Assembly (NCBI GenBank): GCA_965279315.1
Contig: OZ257145.1
Location: 124,001 to 188,000 of the forward strand
Source of the DNA: JAPWJZ01 sp965279315
GTDB taxonomy: Bacteria > Pseudomonadota > Alphaproteobacteria > Micavibrionales > UBA2020
Direction of reading: 5' to 3'
DNA length: 64,000 nucleotides
A program made the position numbers and the translations under genes. Under the pieces are notes generated by a model. That model searched no databases. It was not told where the DNA came from and worked only from the letters and a program-made list of their open reading frames with translations. Below, piece after piece: positions 26,612 to 35,700 of the stretch (positions within the stretch are counted from its first letter, which is position 1; every line of letters begins with the position of its first letter).

Positions 26612-27109
26612 ATGACCGCCAAGAAAATCGATATCGGATTCCAGCGCACGCTGGACACCATTTCCCTCAGCGACGCGTTCCGCCGCCATGCCGGCTATGG
26701 CGAACCGCAGCTGGTGAAGGAAATGGTCAAGGAAGCGCGCCGCTTTGCGGCACTTGCGACCTGGTATGATCCGGGCGAAAAATTCCGCCATGAAGACCTG
26801 AAGAAATCCTTCACCGCCATCGTCACGCGCATGGCCGATCTCGGCAAAAAACTGGGCGCGGATAATATCGTGCTGCCCGTCAGCGGCGATCCGCGCAGCT
26901 CCTTCGCGCAGTTTTTCGAGCAAAAAGTCCTGCCCGAATTGAAACTGCCCGTTGCCGTGGCGCTGCAGAAGGCGGAATATAAAACCGACCTGACGCGCCT
27001 TGGAAAAATCGACCATCGCATCAAGACCGCTATCGACAGGGGCGTGCGCGGCATGGCCGATATCGACAGCAAACTGAAATACAAATGGGACAGCAACCCC
27101 GGCCGTTAA
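26612..27109 (+). CDS. Unknown basic protein
   Basis: The 165-residue protein begins MTAKKIDIGFQRTLDTISLS behind a GGAG site, 12 bases after the previous gene. It is rich in Lys/Arg and helical, with AALATWYDPGEKFRHEDLKK and DKLGKIDH-like charged helices. It has no signal peptide. The following lipoprotein gene starts 11 bases later, so three to five genes may be one unit. No family recognised. Confidence 0.68.
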   Translation: MTAKKIDIGFQRTLDTISLSDAFRRHAGYGEPQLVKEMVKEARRFAALATWYDPGEKFRHEDLKKSFTAIVTRMADLGKKLGADNIVLPVSGDPRSSFAQFFEQKVLPELKLPVAVALQKAEYKTDLTRLGKIDHRIKTAIDRGVRGMADIDSKLKYKWDSNPGR

Positions 27110-27120
27110 GGAATTACCGC

Positions 27121-27666
27121 GTGCTCCGCATCCTCGCCCTTTCCTGCACTGTCGTGCTGCTGGCCGGTTGCAGTATGGACGCCATCGGGCCGGAGGCGGC
27201 GGTGCCATCTTTGCGCGGCGACACGTCGATGACCTATGTGTTCAAGGACGAGCCCAAGCTGCGCCCCCATACGCGCATCAGCGCCGCAATGCTGCGCGCG
27301 CATCAAACCTACCGCGCGGAAGGCGTGCTGATCATCGAAGGCAATTTGCCGGCGGGCGTGACGCTCGACATCGCCAACGGCAAGCTGGTGGTGACGGGCA
27401 ATGTGGGCGATGACACGCGCATCACGGTGACGCAGCCCGTTGAAAGCTTCCCCGAATATCAGGACATCCCCTGCGACGGGCCCGCCACCACGACCGTCTG
27501 CCATGAAAAAGTCACCGTCACGCGCCGCCGTTTCAGCGGCGGCGACCCTGCGGTGGAGATCAAGGGCACTGCCGGCAGCAATTTGCGAATCTGGGCATCC
27601 GGTATGATCCGCGTAAACGGGCGCGAGACCCCCAATCCGAATATCATCCCCATCCTGAACCAGTAA
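27121..27666 (+). CDS. Lipoprotein, tandem paralogue 1 (GTG start)
   Basis: A GTG at 27121 behind TAAGGAATT gives a lipoprotein of 181 residues with lipobox LLAGC (Cys17). The mature domain contains LPAGVTLDIANGKLVVTGNV and ends with IRVNGRETPNP, both shared with the two following genes. It is shorter in the middle than its paralogues: the two Cys pairs are in a different loop. The pattern of short strands suggests a beta-sandwich or beta-helix. Located at the outer membrane or periplasm by lipidation. Function unknown. Confidence 0.78.
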   Translation: MLRILALSCTVVLLAGCSMDAIGPEAAVPSLRGDTSMTYVFKDEPKLRPHTRISAAMLRAHQTYRAEGVLIIEGNLPAGVTLDIANGKLVVTGNVGDDTRITVTQPVESFPEYQDIPCDGPATTTVCHEKVTVTRRRFSGGDPAVEIKGTAGSNLRIWASGMIRVNGRETPNPNIIPILNQ

Positions 27667-27749
27667 AATCAAGCCCTTGCCCGAAACTGCGTGCGGTATT
27701 ATGAAACCGTGTTATTATGTTCATATCGAGCATAACAGGGAGGTTTCGG

Positions 27750-28340
27750 ATGAAAGCTGGCATGTTCCGCAAGATGGGTCTGGTTCTGGCTTTCGCAGCC
27801 GCATTGGCCGGTTGCGGCCAGGCGATCGGCCCCGGTGGCGACACCCCCGGCCTGCAAGGCACCACCACCCTGACGCAAGTTTTCAACGGCGGCCCGCAAC
27901 AGCCCAGCACCACCATCCGCGCCGATGCCCTGAAAGCGAATGAAAGCTACAATGCCAAAGGCCAGCTGACCATCGAGGGCAGCGTGCCCGCAGGCGCGCA
28001 TATCAACGTCGCCGACGGCAAGTTGGTGGTGACGGGCGATATCGGCAACGGCGCGCGCATCGACGTGTCGCAGCCCACCTCGTCGCATAGCGAAAGCTAT
28101 GCGGGTTATTGCTACAGCTACAGTTTCCGCGGCAAATTCGAATACGGCTTCAGCGCGTTCTGTTCGCGCACCGTCGTTGATGGCCTCACCTATAACGACA
28201 GCGCGCCCGCCGTGACGGTGAAGGGTACGCTGGGCACAGATGTGCGCATTTCCACCCCCGGCAGCATCACCGTGAACGGGCGCGAGATCGCCAATTCGGG
28301 CCGCATCATGCCGGTCGCGGCCTTGAAACCGGGCGCATAA
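27750..28340 (+). CDS. Lipoprotein, tandem paralogue 2
   Basis: Started at ATG 27750 the 196-residue protein has the signal MKAGMFRKMGLVLAFAAALAGC with lipobox Cys22. It shares with its neighbours TTLTQVF, IEGSVPAGAHINVADGKLVV and GSITVNGREIANSGRIMP, and with the next gene also the SHSESYAGYCYSY loop carrying conserved cysteines. A ribosome site (GGGAGG) precedes it. Function unknown. Confidence 0.8.
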   Translation: MKAGMFRKMGLVLAFAAALAGCGQAIGPGGDTPGLQGTTTLTQVFNGGPQQPSTTIRADALKANESYNAKGQLTIEGSVPAGAHINVADGKLVVTGDIGNGARIDVSQPTSSHSESYAGYCYSYSFRGKFEYGFSAFCSRTVVDGLTYNDSAPAVTVKGTLGTDVRISTPGSITVNGREIANSGRIMPVAALKPGA

Positions 28341-28436
28341 AAATTCTATTTTTTCAATTAGTTACCTAAAAATAACCGCTGGCATTATGGAATAATGGTA
28401 CTATATCCGTAGCATGTATTTTGCCAAGGGGATGGC

Positions 28437-29024
28437 ATGAAATCGGGCGTGTTACCGAAGATCGGGCTGGTTCTGGCCTTTGCGGCGGCGGCGAGCGGCT
28501 GCGTGCAGACCATCGGCCCTGCCGCGAGCAATCCCGACCTGCGCGGCACCACGACCCTCACCCATGTTTTCGCGGGCGGGCCAAAGCAGGCCAGCACTAC
28601 TATCGATGCCGCCGCGCTGAAGCCGAGCAAAATCTATAACGGCGAAGGCCAGATCGTCATTCAGGGCAGCGTCCCTGCGGGCGCGACCATCAATGTCGAG
28701 TCCGGCAGGCTGATCGTGACGGGCGATGTTGCGGATGGCGCGAAGATCAACGTGACGCAGCCGACGCTGTCGCATACAGAAACCTATGCCGGGCATTGCT
28801 ATACCCATACGCTGCGCGGCAGGTTCGAATACGCCTATAGCCTTCATTGCAAACAAACCGTCACCGACGGGCTGAAATACAATGACAGCAAACCTGCGGT
28901 CGAGATCAAGGGAACGATCGGCAGGGGCGTGCAGATTGCGGCACCCGGGCAGATCACCGTCAATGGCCGCAACGTCGAAAACCCCGGTCGCATCTTCCCC
29001 GCCGTGATGGCACCGGTCGGCTGA
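28437..29024 (+). CDS. Lipoprotein, tandem paralogue 3
   Basis: The 195-residue product begins MKSGVLPKIGLVLAFAAAAS with lipobox Cys22. It is closest to the preceding gene: TTLTHVFAGGPKQASTTIDA, IQGSVPAGATINVESGRLIV, SHTETYAGHCYTHTLRG and the final QITVNGRNVENPGRIFP. Cysteine positions in the central loop are conserved with paralogue 2, suggesting a disulfide. The three probably arose by successive duplication. Confidence 0.8.
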   Translation: MKSGVLPKIGLVLAFAAAASGCVQTIGPAASNPDLRGTTTLTHVFAGGPKQASTTIDAAALKPSKIYNGEGQIVIQGSVPAGATINVESGRLIVTGDVADGAKINVTQPTLSHTETYAGHCYTHTLRGRFEYAYSLHCKQTVTDGLKYNDSKPAVEIKGTIGRGVQIAAPGQITVNGRNVENPGRIFPAVMAPVG

Positions 29025-29097
29025 ATATGCATTTGACATAATTCAACGGTTTCGGGTATAGTTACGGGATCATTCAGCCCATACGGAGGAACAGCCC

Positions 29098-29364
29098 ATG
29101 CCGATCAACCCGAATGCCAAAGGCGAAATCAGCGGCGAATCCCTGTTCGGCGATGCAGGCAGCCCCGAAGCGCTTGCGATCATCTACGGCCCCCGCGCCG
29201 CGAAAGAACCACCGAAAGACCGTTTTGCGGGCCTGAAAAACCTCCTCGGCAAATTGAAAAAAGCCTTTACCGTCGAAGCGTCGAAAGACGGCGCAACCTG
29301 CGACAGCCCGCAAGGCGCCTGCCCCTTCAAGCCGCATTCCAATTTCAGGAACTGGCCGTACTGA
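29098..29364 (+). CDS. Small unknown protein
   Basis: This 88-residue polypeptide, MPINPNAKGEISGESLFGDA onwards, follows a GGAGGA site. It has a basic helical middle (LKNLLGKLKKAFTVEAS) and a C-terminal segment with two cysteines (ATCDSPQGACPF). No signal peptide. No known family. It is followed by a hairpin terminator. Confidence 0.55.
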   Translation: MPINPNAKGEISGESLFGDAGSPEALAIIYGPRAAKEPPKDRFAGLKNLLGKLKKAFTVEASKDGATCDSPQGACPFKPHSNFRNWPY

Positions 29365-29410
29365 CCTCAATCTTTCTTTGAACCAAATCGCGCGACCGCC
29401 GTTGTTTAAA

Positions 29411-29468
29411 CGGAGAAGCCGGCCATCGAGCCGGTCTTTCAAATGCGCCGGTTTCTCCGCATTCTTTT
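29411..29468 (+). terminator. Long hairpin terminator
   Basis: CGGAGAAGCCGGC at 29411 pairs with GCCGGTTTCTCCG at 29447-29459 with one mismatch, and a T-rich stretch (ATTCTTTT) follows. An inner CCGGCC/GAGCCGG hairpin is also present. It ends the unit of the small gene upstream. Confidence 0.65.
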
Positions 29469-29483
29469 AAAAGGCGGGGCGCG

Positions 29484-29744
29484 ATGGAAACCACACGACA
29501 AAAATTCTGGCAGGCCGCGGACCTTCTCTCCACCGGCGACGGGCCGTTGCAGATCCGCCTACGCTCGGCGGCTGAACACTTGCGCGGCGTGGACGCAGAA
29601 AAGCTGCCCGCCTACTTGCGCGCCGACTTCGAAAAAATCCTGACCCTGACCGAGGCCGATGCCGAACGCCTCACGCGCGACGAAGCCGAAGCGCTGGCAT
29701 CATCGATCTTCCACATTTATGCGGAAGTGCATGAGGGGATGTGA
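29484..29744 (+). CDS. Small acidic unknown protein
   Basis: The 86-residue protein METTRQKFWQAADLLSTGDG onwards is helical and acidic (EADAERLTRDEAEALASSIF). No signal peptide, membrane segment or family motif is visible. It stands between the hairpin at 29411 and a convergent AT-rich membrane protein gene. Confidence 0.55.
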   Translation: METTRQKFWQAADLLSTGDGPLQIRLRSAAEHLRGVDAEKLPAYLRADFEKILTLTEADAERLTRDEAEALASSIFHIYAEVHEGM

Positions 29745-29793
29745 AGCGGTAGCATTGTCACCGTCCACTCTTCTAAAGTATTTCAAATTTAGA

Positions 29794-30129
29794 CTAATTG
29801 GCTCTTCTTTTTCCAAAAAATCTTAGCAGTAGAATATTGCACACTGTCGCCAAGATTGGTGCGGAGAAAAAAAATATAAGGCCGAGCACTTCAGGTCGCG
29901 AATGCTCCACGATCGACTTTGCAGTCGAACCCACAATTTCCTTACTTACTATTCCTCCTAAGATAATCGCCCAATACAGCACTACGGCACTTAACGCGCC
30001 AAGAGCCACAAGGCCGAAATTGTGGAGACATGTGAGGTATTTGGATGAGCCTGCGATGTAAAGAAAGCAAATCACTAAATTGATAAACGCAAAAAATACC
30101 ACTGAAAATAATTCAAAAAATGAATCCAC
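29794..30129 (-). CDS. Small membrane protein, AT-rich orphan
   Basis: The 111-residue product has three hydrophobic segments: about 8-27, 40-65 and 82-105, ending FFGKRRAN. The gene is much richer in A+T than its neighbours and uses different codons, a sign of recent transfer. It is followed closely by hdaA on the same strand, though that gene lies upstream in transcription. No family recognised. Confidence 0.5.
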   Translation of the reverse strand: MDSFFELFSVVFFAFINLVICFLYIAGSSKYLTCLHNFGLVALGALSAVVLYWAIILGGIVSKEIVGSTAKSIVEHSRPEVLGLIFFFSAPILATVCNILLLRFFGKRRAN

Positions 30130-30142
30130 AACCGCGCTCCTC

Positions 30143-30826
30143 TTATATTAAAACACCCTGCGCCTGCAAAATCTCGCGCGCCAAGGGCACGGTGACGGGG
30201 CGTTTTCGGGAGAGGGATTGTTTGTCGATTTCGGCCGCAATATCGCGCAGCGCCTTGAAGCTGCGCTCGATGCGCTTCACGACGAATTCGATGACGTCGG
30301 CGGGCACGGAGAGCTGGCGGTCGGAAAATAATTTGGCCAGCACAATCGACATCAATTGTTCATCCGGTTCCGCGATCGCAACGGCGGGCGCGGCGAGAAG
30401 GCGCGATTTTAAATCGGGCAAGGTAAAATTCCAGCGCGCGGGCGGGTTTTCTGCTGTCAGCAGGATATGCGCCCCCTCTTCCTTCGCGCGGTTATAGGTG
30501 TGGAACAGCGCGGTTTCACCGTCGCCGTCGCCGATGAATTTTTCAACGTCGTCGATGATCGCGGCTTGCGGGAAATCGTTGATGCCGCGCAGGTCGTTGA
30601 TGTTCTGCGGCGTCACGTCGAGCGCGTCGGTCTGTTTCTGCCACACGCGGGAGAGGTGCGTCTTGCCCGACGCGGCAGGGCCATAGATGACAAGCGCGGG
30701 CGCGTTCCAGCCGGGGTATTTGTCGAGCCACGCCACGGCATCGGCATTCGATTGCGACACCCACAAATCTTCACGCTCGAAGGCTGCGCGGTGGCCGAGG
30801 TCGAAGGGAAGCTGCTGCGGCTTCAT
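30143..30826 (-). CDS. hdaA: DnaA-related regulatory protein HdaA
   Basis: This 227-residue AAA+ protein resembles DnaA domains III without the DNA-binding domain. QQLPFDL at the N-terminus matches the beta-clamp binding motif of Hda proteins. Walker A is GPAASGKTHLSRVW, Walker B IDDVEKF, and the sensor region is LPDLKSRLLAAP. In alphaproteobacteria HdaA with the clamp converts DnaA-ATP to DnaA-ADP, limiting re-initiation. It lies directly downstream of the DUF2066 gene, the standard neighbour. Confidence 0.92.
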   Translation of the reverse strand: MKPQQLPFDLGHRAAFEREDLWVSQSNADAVAWLDKYPGWNAPALVIYGPAASGKTHLSRVWQKQTDALDVTPQNINDLRGINDFPQAAIIDDVEKFIGDGDGETALFHTYNRAKEEGAHILLTAENPPARWNFTLPDLKSRLLAAPAVAIAEPDEQLMSIVLAKLFSDRQLSVPADVIEFVVKRIERSFKALRDIAAEIDKQSLSRKRPVTVPLAREILQAQGVLI

Positions 30827-30831
30827 GCCTG

Positions 30832-32418
30832 TCAGCGCGTCAGCGGCGCAAGGCGCAGGTCATAGACCGCGCGCCCGCCCATCTGCATCGCGGGCGGGTG
30901 CAGTTCAACGCCGCGCGCATACAGCGACTGCTTCACGGCCGCAAGCGGCGCGGAGGATGACAGCGTGAACGCGACGCTGTTTGAACTGAGCGATGAAATA
31001 TCGACCTGCACCGGCGGGTTCATGCCCGCCAGGCGTTTTTGCATGTCCATCCAGCTGCGGCTGTCGCTGAACTGCATCGTGGCCTCGAGGCGCGTTGCGC
31101 CCCCGGCGGTGAGCGGGTTTACGGCATTCGGGTTCCAGGCTTCACCCGCGACATACCCGCCCTGGTCCGTCACCATCGACGGGCGGCCGCCGGCATAGGG
31201 CGCATCTTCGCCATGGCTGTCGATCACGACGGTCTCGCCGGGCGCGCGCGTTTGCGCGGTCAGCGCGCGGCTGATCGTTTCGGTCACCAAACCGGGGCGG
31301 CGCGGCTGGTACGGCGCCTGCAGGTAACCGATGGTTTCGGTGATGCCCTTGCGATAGGCTTCCGACGCGGTCATGTCGGCGGCATAGGGTTTCAGCGTGT
31401 CGCGGCGGCGCAGCTTGCCGTTGGTATAGGTATAAATTTCAATCGACAGCTCGGGGCCGGAACGGTTGGCAACCGCCAGCACGGCCTGTTCCGCATGGTA
31501 ATTCGCGAGCAGCTTGTCGACCGCGCGGTAATCGCCCGACCAGACGCCGTTGCCGGGGCCCGCCGCGATATCGCTGATATCGCCCAGCGGCACAAAAAAC
31601 TGGCGGCCATTCGCCGATGATTTCGGCAGCGCACCCTGCCACATCAGCAGCCACGGATTCTGTTCTTCCCAGAGCATCGTCTGGCCTGCCACGTCTTCAA
31701 AATAGGGCAGTATCAGCACGGTTTTCGCAATCGGCTCGAATTCCTGCGGCGGGGGCGTGTTGCTGCGGACGAGGCCGGGACGCGCTTTTTGGCCGTAAAT
31801 ATTTTCTTTCCAGTCGCCGCCGCGATTTTGCATCGCGGTCTGCGGGTCGGCGTCGATGTCTTCTGCGGCGACGGGCGGCAGGTTTTTCACGGCAGCGCCG
31901 GCCTCGACGTAATTCTCGGTCGTGTCGGACGGGCTTTCGGGATTGTCATTCGCGTATTGCTCGGCGGCGGGCTCTTCGGCGCGCACATGGATGTAATTGC
32001 GCACCGCGTCGCGGAAACGGATCGTGAAGGTGCCGACATAGCGGGTCGACGACATCTGTTCGTCCTGGATCTCGAAATCCTGCACCAGCATCTGGATGTC
32101 CGAATCCTTGGGCATCTTGAGCGCCTTGAACTCGGCGGGGCTCATGTTGCGCTCCGCCAGTTTCCTGAACGCCTCGATGCGGGAATCGTTGATGGCCTTT
32201 TCGCGGGCGATGACGGAATTTTCGGCTTCCTTGTCCACCACCACATCGGCAACGACAAGCGGGTTGGCAACCGCCGGCGCGGGGCCCGGCAGGTTCGGCG
32301 TCCATGTGTCGCCGTTTTTGGGCCCGATCTGGGCTGAAACAGGGGAAGTTATGGCGAACAGGCCAAGAGTTATCGAAAATAGGGCGGGTAAAATGAATTT
32401 AGGCATACATTTGGACAT
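30832..32418 (-). CDS. DUF2066 exported protein
   Basis: From ATG 32418 (MSKCMPKFILPALFSITLGL) the protein has about 528 residues with an N-terminal signal ending PVSAQ. DUF2066 proteins are periplasmic or envelope proteins of unknown function that regularly precede hdaA in alphaproteobacteria. Here the gap is six bases. The mature sequence has VVVDKEAENSVIAREKAIND near the start and long Pro/Ala linkers. The upstream in-frame codons to 32460 are not needed. Confidence 0.86.
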   Translation of the reverse strand: MSKCMPKFILPALFSITLGLFAITSPVSAQIGPKNGDTWTPNLPGPAPAVANPLVVADVVVDKEAENSVIAREKAINDSRIEAFRKLAERNMSPAEFKALKMPKDSDIQMLVQDFEIQDEQMSSTRYVGTFTIRFRDAVRNYIHVRAEEPAAEQYANDNPESPSDTTENYVEAGAAVKNLPPVAAEDIDADPQTAMQNRGGDWKENIYGQKARPGLVRSNTPPPQEFEPIAKTVLILPYFEDVAGQTMLWEEQNPWLLMWQGALPKSSANGRQFFVPLGDISDIAAGPGNGVWSGDYRAVDKLLANYHAEQAVLAVANRSGPELSIEIYTYTNGKLRRRDTLKPYAADMTASEAYRKGITETIGYLQAPYQPRRPGLVTETISRALTAQTRAPGETVVIDSHGEDAPYAGGRPSMVTDQGGYVAGEAWNPNAVNPLTAGGATRLEATMQFSDSRSWMDMQKRLAGMNPPVQVDISSLSSNSVAFTLSSSAPLAAVKQSLYARGVELHPPAMQMGGRAVYDLRLAPLTR

Positions 32419-32609
32419 AATAGGGCGACCACGGCTTTGACAGATTCCATTGCCTGACACTACCCCCAGATGCCCCTAAAATCCAGATATTCCAGTCATA
32501 TTTTGTTAAAATTCTCATGCTATTGTTGAGTAAGCGCAAGAAGGCCGTTATTCTTGCGGCAATAGGCGCATCGCGTGCGCTGTTTTTCTCAAATGGATGA
32601 GTGACTTCG

Positions 32610-32741
32610 ATGGATATGGATATGGACAAAGAGACGGAAAAGGCATGGCACGGCTGGGTGGTCTTCACCAAGGGTGCAACCATTTCCGTCGTCATCGTGG
32701 CGGCGATCCTGTCGCTGATGGCGCTGTTTCTGACGCACTGA
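32610..32741 (+). CDS. aa3-type cytochrome c oxidase subunit IV
   Basis: The 43-residue peptide reads MDMDMDKETEKAWHGWVVFT, then a single hydrophobic helix, ending SLMALFLTH. An acidic start, a KxWxxFTK-like approach and one C-terminal membrane span identify the bact_aa3 subunit IV family. It accompanies aa3 oxidase subunits I-III, whose genes lie 23 kb away here. It is 41 bases upstream of the hybrid kinase start. Confidence 0.88.
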   Translation: MDMDMDKETEKAWHGWVVFTKGATISVVIVAAILSLMALFLTH

Positions 32742-32782
32742 GGTTTCCGGTTCAGGAAATTTCGGATTCCGGGGGATAATTT

Positions 32783-35700
32783 TTGCGGATAACGTGGCGC
32801 GGCCTGCTGCTGGTATTGATGCTTCTCGCATTTGCGGGGGGCACAGCATTGGCGCAGGGAACGGCCGGTGCCTCCAACGGCATGTCCGGCACGCTCGGCG
32901 ACAACGCGCCGCCAATACAGCCGCCGCCTGTCACCCCTGTCGCAAAACCTGTGACGCCCGTCGCCAGGCCCGTCGTGCCGGTGGCAAGGCCTGTCACGCC
33001 GGTTGTGCCCGTGCAGCAGCTTGAAACGCTGACGCCCGTCAACATCGCGCCGCCCCCTGCGTTCCGCCCGATCTTCCTGTCGTCGAAATCGTCGAGCTAT
33101 GACATCGCGCCGTTTTCGAAAGTGTTCGAGGACGCATCGAAACAAATGTCCTTCGGCCAGATCATGGCGCAGTTCCGCGCAGGGCAAGGCGCCGCCGCCA
33201 GCGGCAACCCCGTTTACCTGGGCTACACCCAGCGCGGTTACTGGATCGTGTTCGGCGTCTATAATCGCAACCAGGCGAAGACGCAGTGGACGCTCAATTT
33301 CGGCACGCGCATGACCGGCACCATCGGCGTTGCCGACCGCATCGCCGTGTTCAGCGATGCCAGCCCCGACCACCCGCTGATGATCGACGGCCGCCTTGCG
33401 CCCTATAAACAGCAGGTCAAGGGGCAGGAACGCAACGCCGTCCCGTTTAATTTCGAGCCCAACCAGGGCCGCATCATCGGCGTCTATGTCGAGCCCGCCG
33501 CGGGCGTGCCGCTGGCGCTTGACCTGCACCTGGAAGAGCCCACCGTTTTTACCGCCGCGCATGACCAGTACAGCCTGCAATCGAACGTCGTGCGCGCAGG
33601 CGCCGCCGCCGTCTGCATGCTGTTCCTTGTCTTCTGGTTCAAATACCGCCAGGCCGCGCCCGCCTGCCTGCTGGCCTATGCGGTGGCGCAGTATTTCATT
33701 TTCATGACGTCGGACGAAATCGTGCCGCGCGGCAACAACACCGCCGCGCAATACATGGAACTGCTCCATGCGGGCGCCGCAATCGCCGCGCTGCTGCTCA
33801 GCCGCCTTGTGCTGTTCGGCCGCGAAAAGAAAAACAAGCAGCGCAGCATCCTGACCGCGACGGCCATCGCCATCGCCGTGCTGGCGGTTGCCGGCAGCAT
33901 GGTCGACGCGTTGTCGGGGCCGATCAACACCGTGCTGATCCGCCTGCTGCCCGTCGCCGTGCCCGCGCTGATCGTGGTGCTGGGCGGCATCAGCGTCATC
34001 AAGGCGGAACGCGTGCAGGGCATCGCCTACACATTTGCCTGGGCCGTGCTGCTGGGCGGCGCGGTCATGACCGAAGCGGCGTCATCGGGCATGTCCGCCT
34101 ACAGCGTCAGCGGCATCAATTTCTACTGGATGTGCTTTATCCTGCATCTCAGCCTGCTTTCATTTTCCGCCCTGCGCAACCTGACCATCACCGAGGCCAT
34201 GCATATCCATGACATGACCGAGGCCAAGCGCCGCCGCGAGGAAGACATGGAGATGCGCAAGACGAAAGAGCTTGCCGACCAGACCCGGATGCTGGGCGTC
34301 CTGCAGCGTGAAAAAGAGCTGATGGCCGACCTGCGCAACCGCGAGCAGGAGCGCATCCAGGCCATGCGCCGCGCCAAGGAAGCCGCCGACAGCGCGAACA
34401 AGGCGAAGTCCGACTTCCTCGCCGTCATCTCCCACGAGATCCGCACGCCGATGACGGGCGTGATGGGCATGATCCGCCTGCTGCTGGACACGCCGCTCAG
34501 CGACAAGCAGAAAGAATACGCGAAAACCATCCAGTATTCCGGCGACGCGCTGCTGACGCTGCTGAACGACATCCTTGACCTGTCCAAGGTCGAGGAAGGC
34601 AAGATGACGATCGAGACGATCGATTTCGACCTCAACAAGCTCGCCGAATCCGTCGTGCTGCTGATGTCGGGCCGCGCGGAGGAGAAAAAGATCTACCTGA
34701 AGGCCGAGATCGACCCCGAATGCCCGACCGCGCTGAAGGGCGACCCGACGCGCCTGCGCCAGATCATGCTGAACCTGATTTCCAACGCGATCAAGTTCAC
34801 CGACAAGGGCGGCGTCACGCTCATCATCAAGGCGCATGACAAGACCGCGAAAAAGCCGCGCATCTATTTCGGCGTGAAGGACAGCGGCATCGGCATCACC
34901 GAAGACGTGCAGAAAAAACTGTTCCAGCCCTACCAGCAGGCCGACAGCACGACCGCCCGCAAATTCGGCGGCACCGGCCTTGGCCTGTCGATCTGCAAAC
35001 GCCTGGTCGAGGCGATGGGATCGTCGGTGCAGATCGCGTCGAAAATGGGCGAAGGCACGGTATTCTACTTCATCCTGTCGATGGAATACGGCGTGGGCGA
35101 AGCGCAGCTGGCGGCCGAAGCCGCCGCGCAGGGCGTGATCCCGCTCAAACTGCTGGTCGTTGACGACAACATCATCAACCAGCGCGTGGTGGCAGGGTTG
35201 CTGGAAAAAGACGGCCACAAGATCGTGACGGTCGGCGGCGCCGAGGCCGCGATGGCGGAGCTGAAAAACATCGCCTTCGACGTCATCCTGATGGACATGG
35301 AAATGCCGCAGATCGACGGCGTGATGGCAACGCAGATGATCCGCCGCCTGCCCGACCCCGCAAAATCGAAAACCACGATCATCGCCATGACCGGCAACGT
35401 CGGCAAGGAAGACGTCCAGCGTTGCCGCGACGCGGGCATGGATGATTATATCAGCAAGCCCGTGAACCCTGAAAATCTGCGCAAGCTGCTGATCCAGTAC
35501 GGCAAGAAAAAATATCCCGACCAGCAGCCCGTTGTGCCCAAACCGCAGGGCGTTTCCGCCGTGATGTCCGCGCCGCCCCCTGCCCCCGCCGCGCCCACGC
35601 TGGCAAAGCCTGCGGACAAGCCCGCAACGCCTGTTGCCGCTGCGCCCGTTGCATCCGCCGCCGCAAACCCCATTCCTGAAAACCCCGCAGCGCCTGCCGC

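Noticed and set aside
32940..33010. Short repeats (CCTGTCACCCC-like) in the Pro/Val linker of the kinase, considered as a CRISPR or tandem array
   Set aside because: They encode the PV-rich linker in frame and have no uniform spacers.
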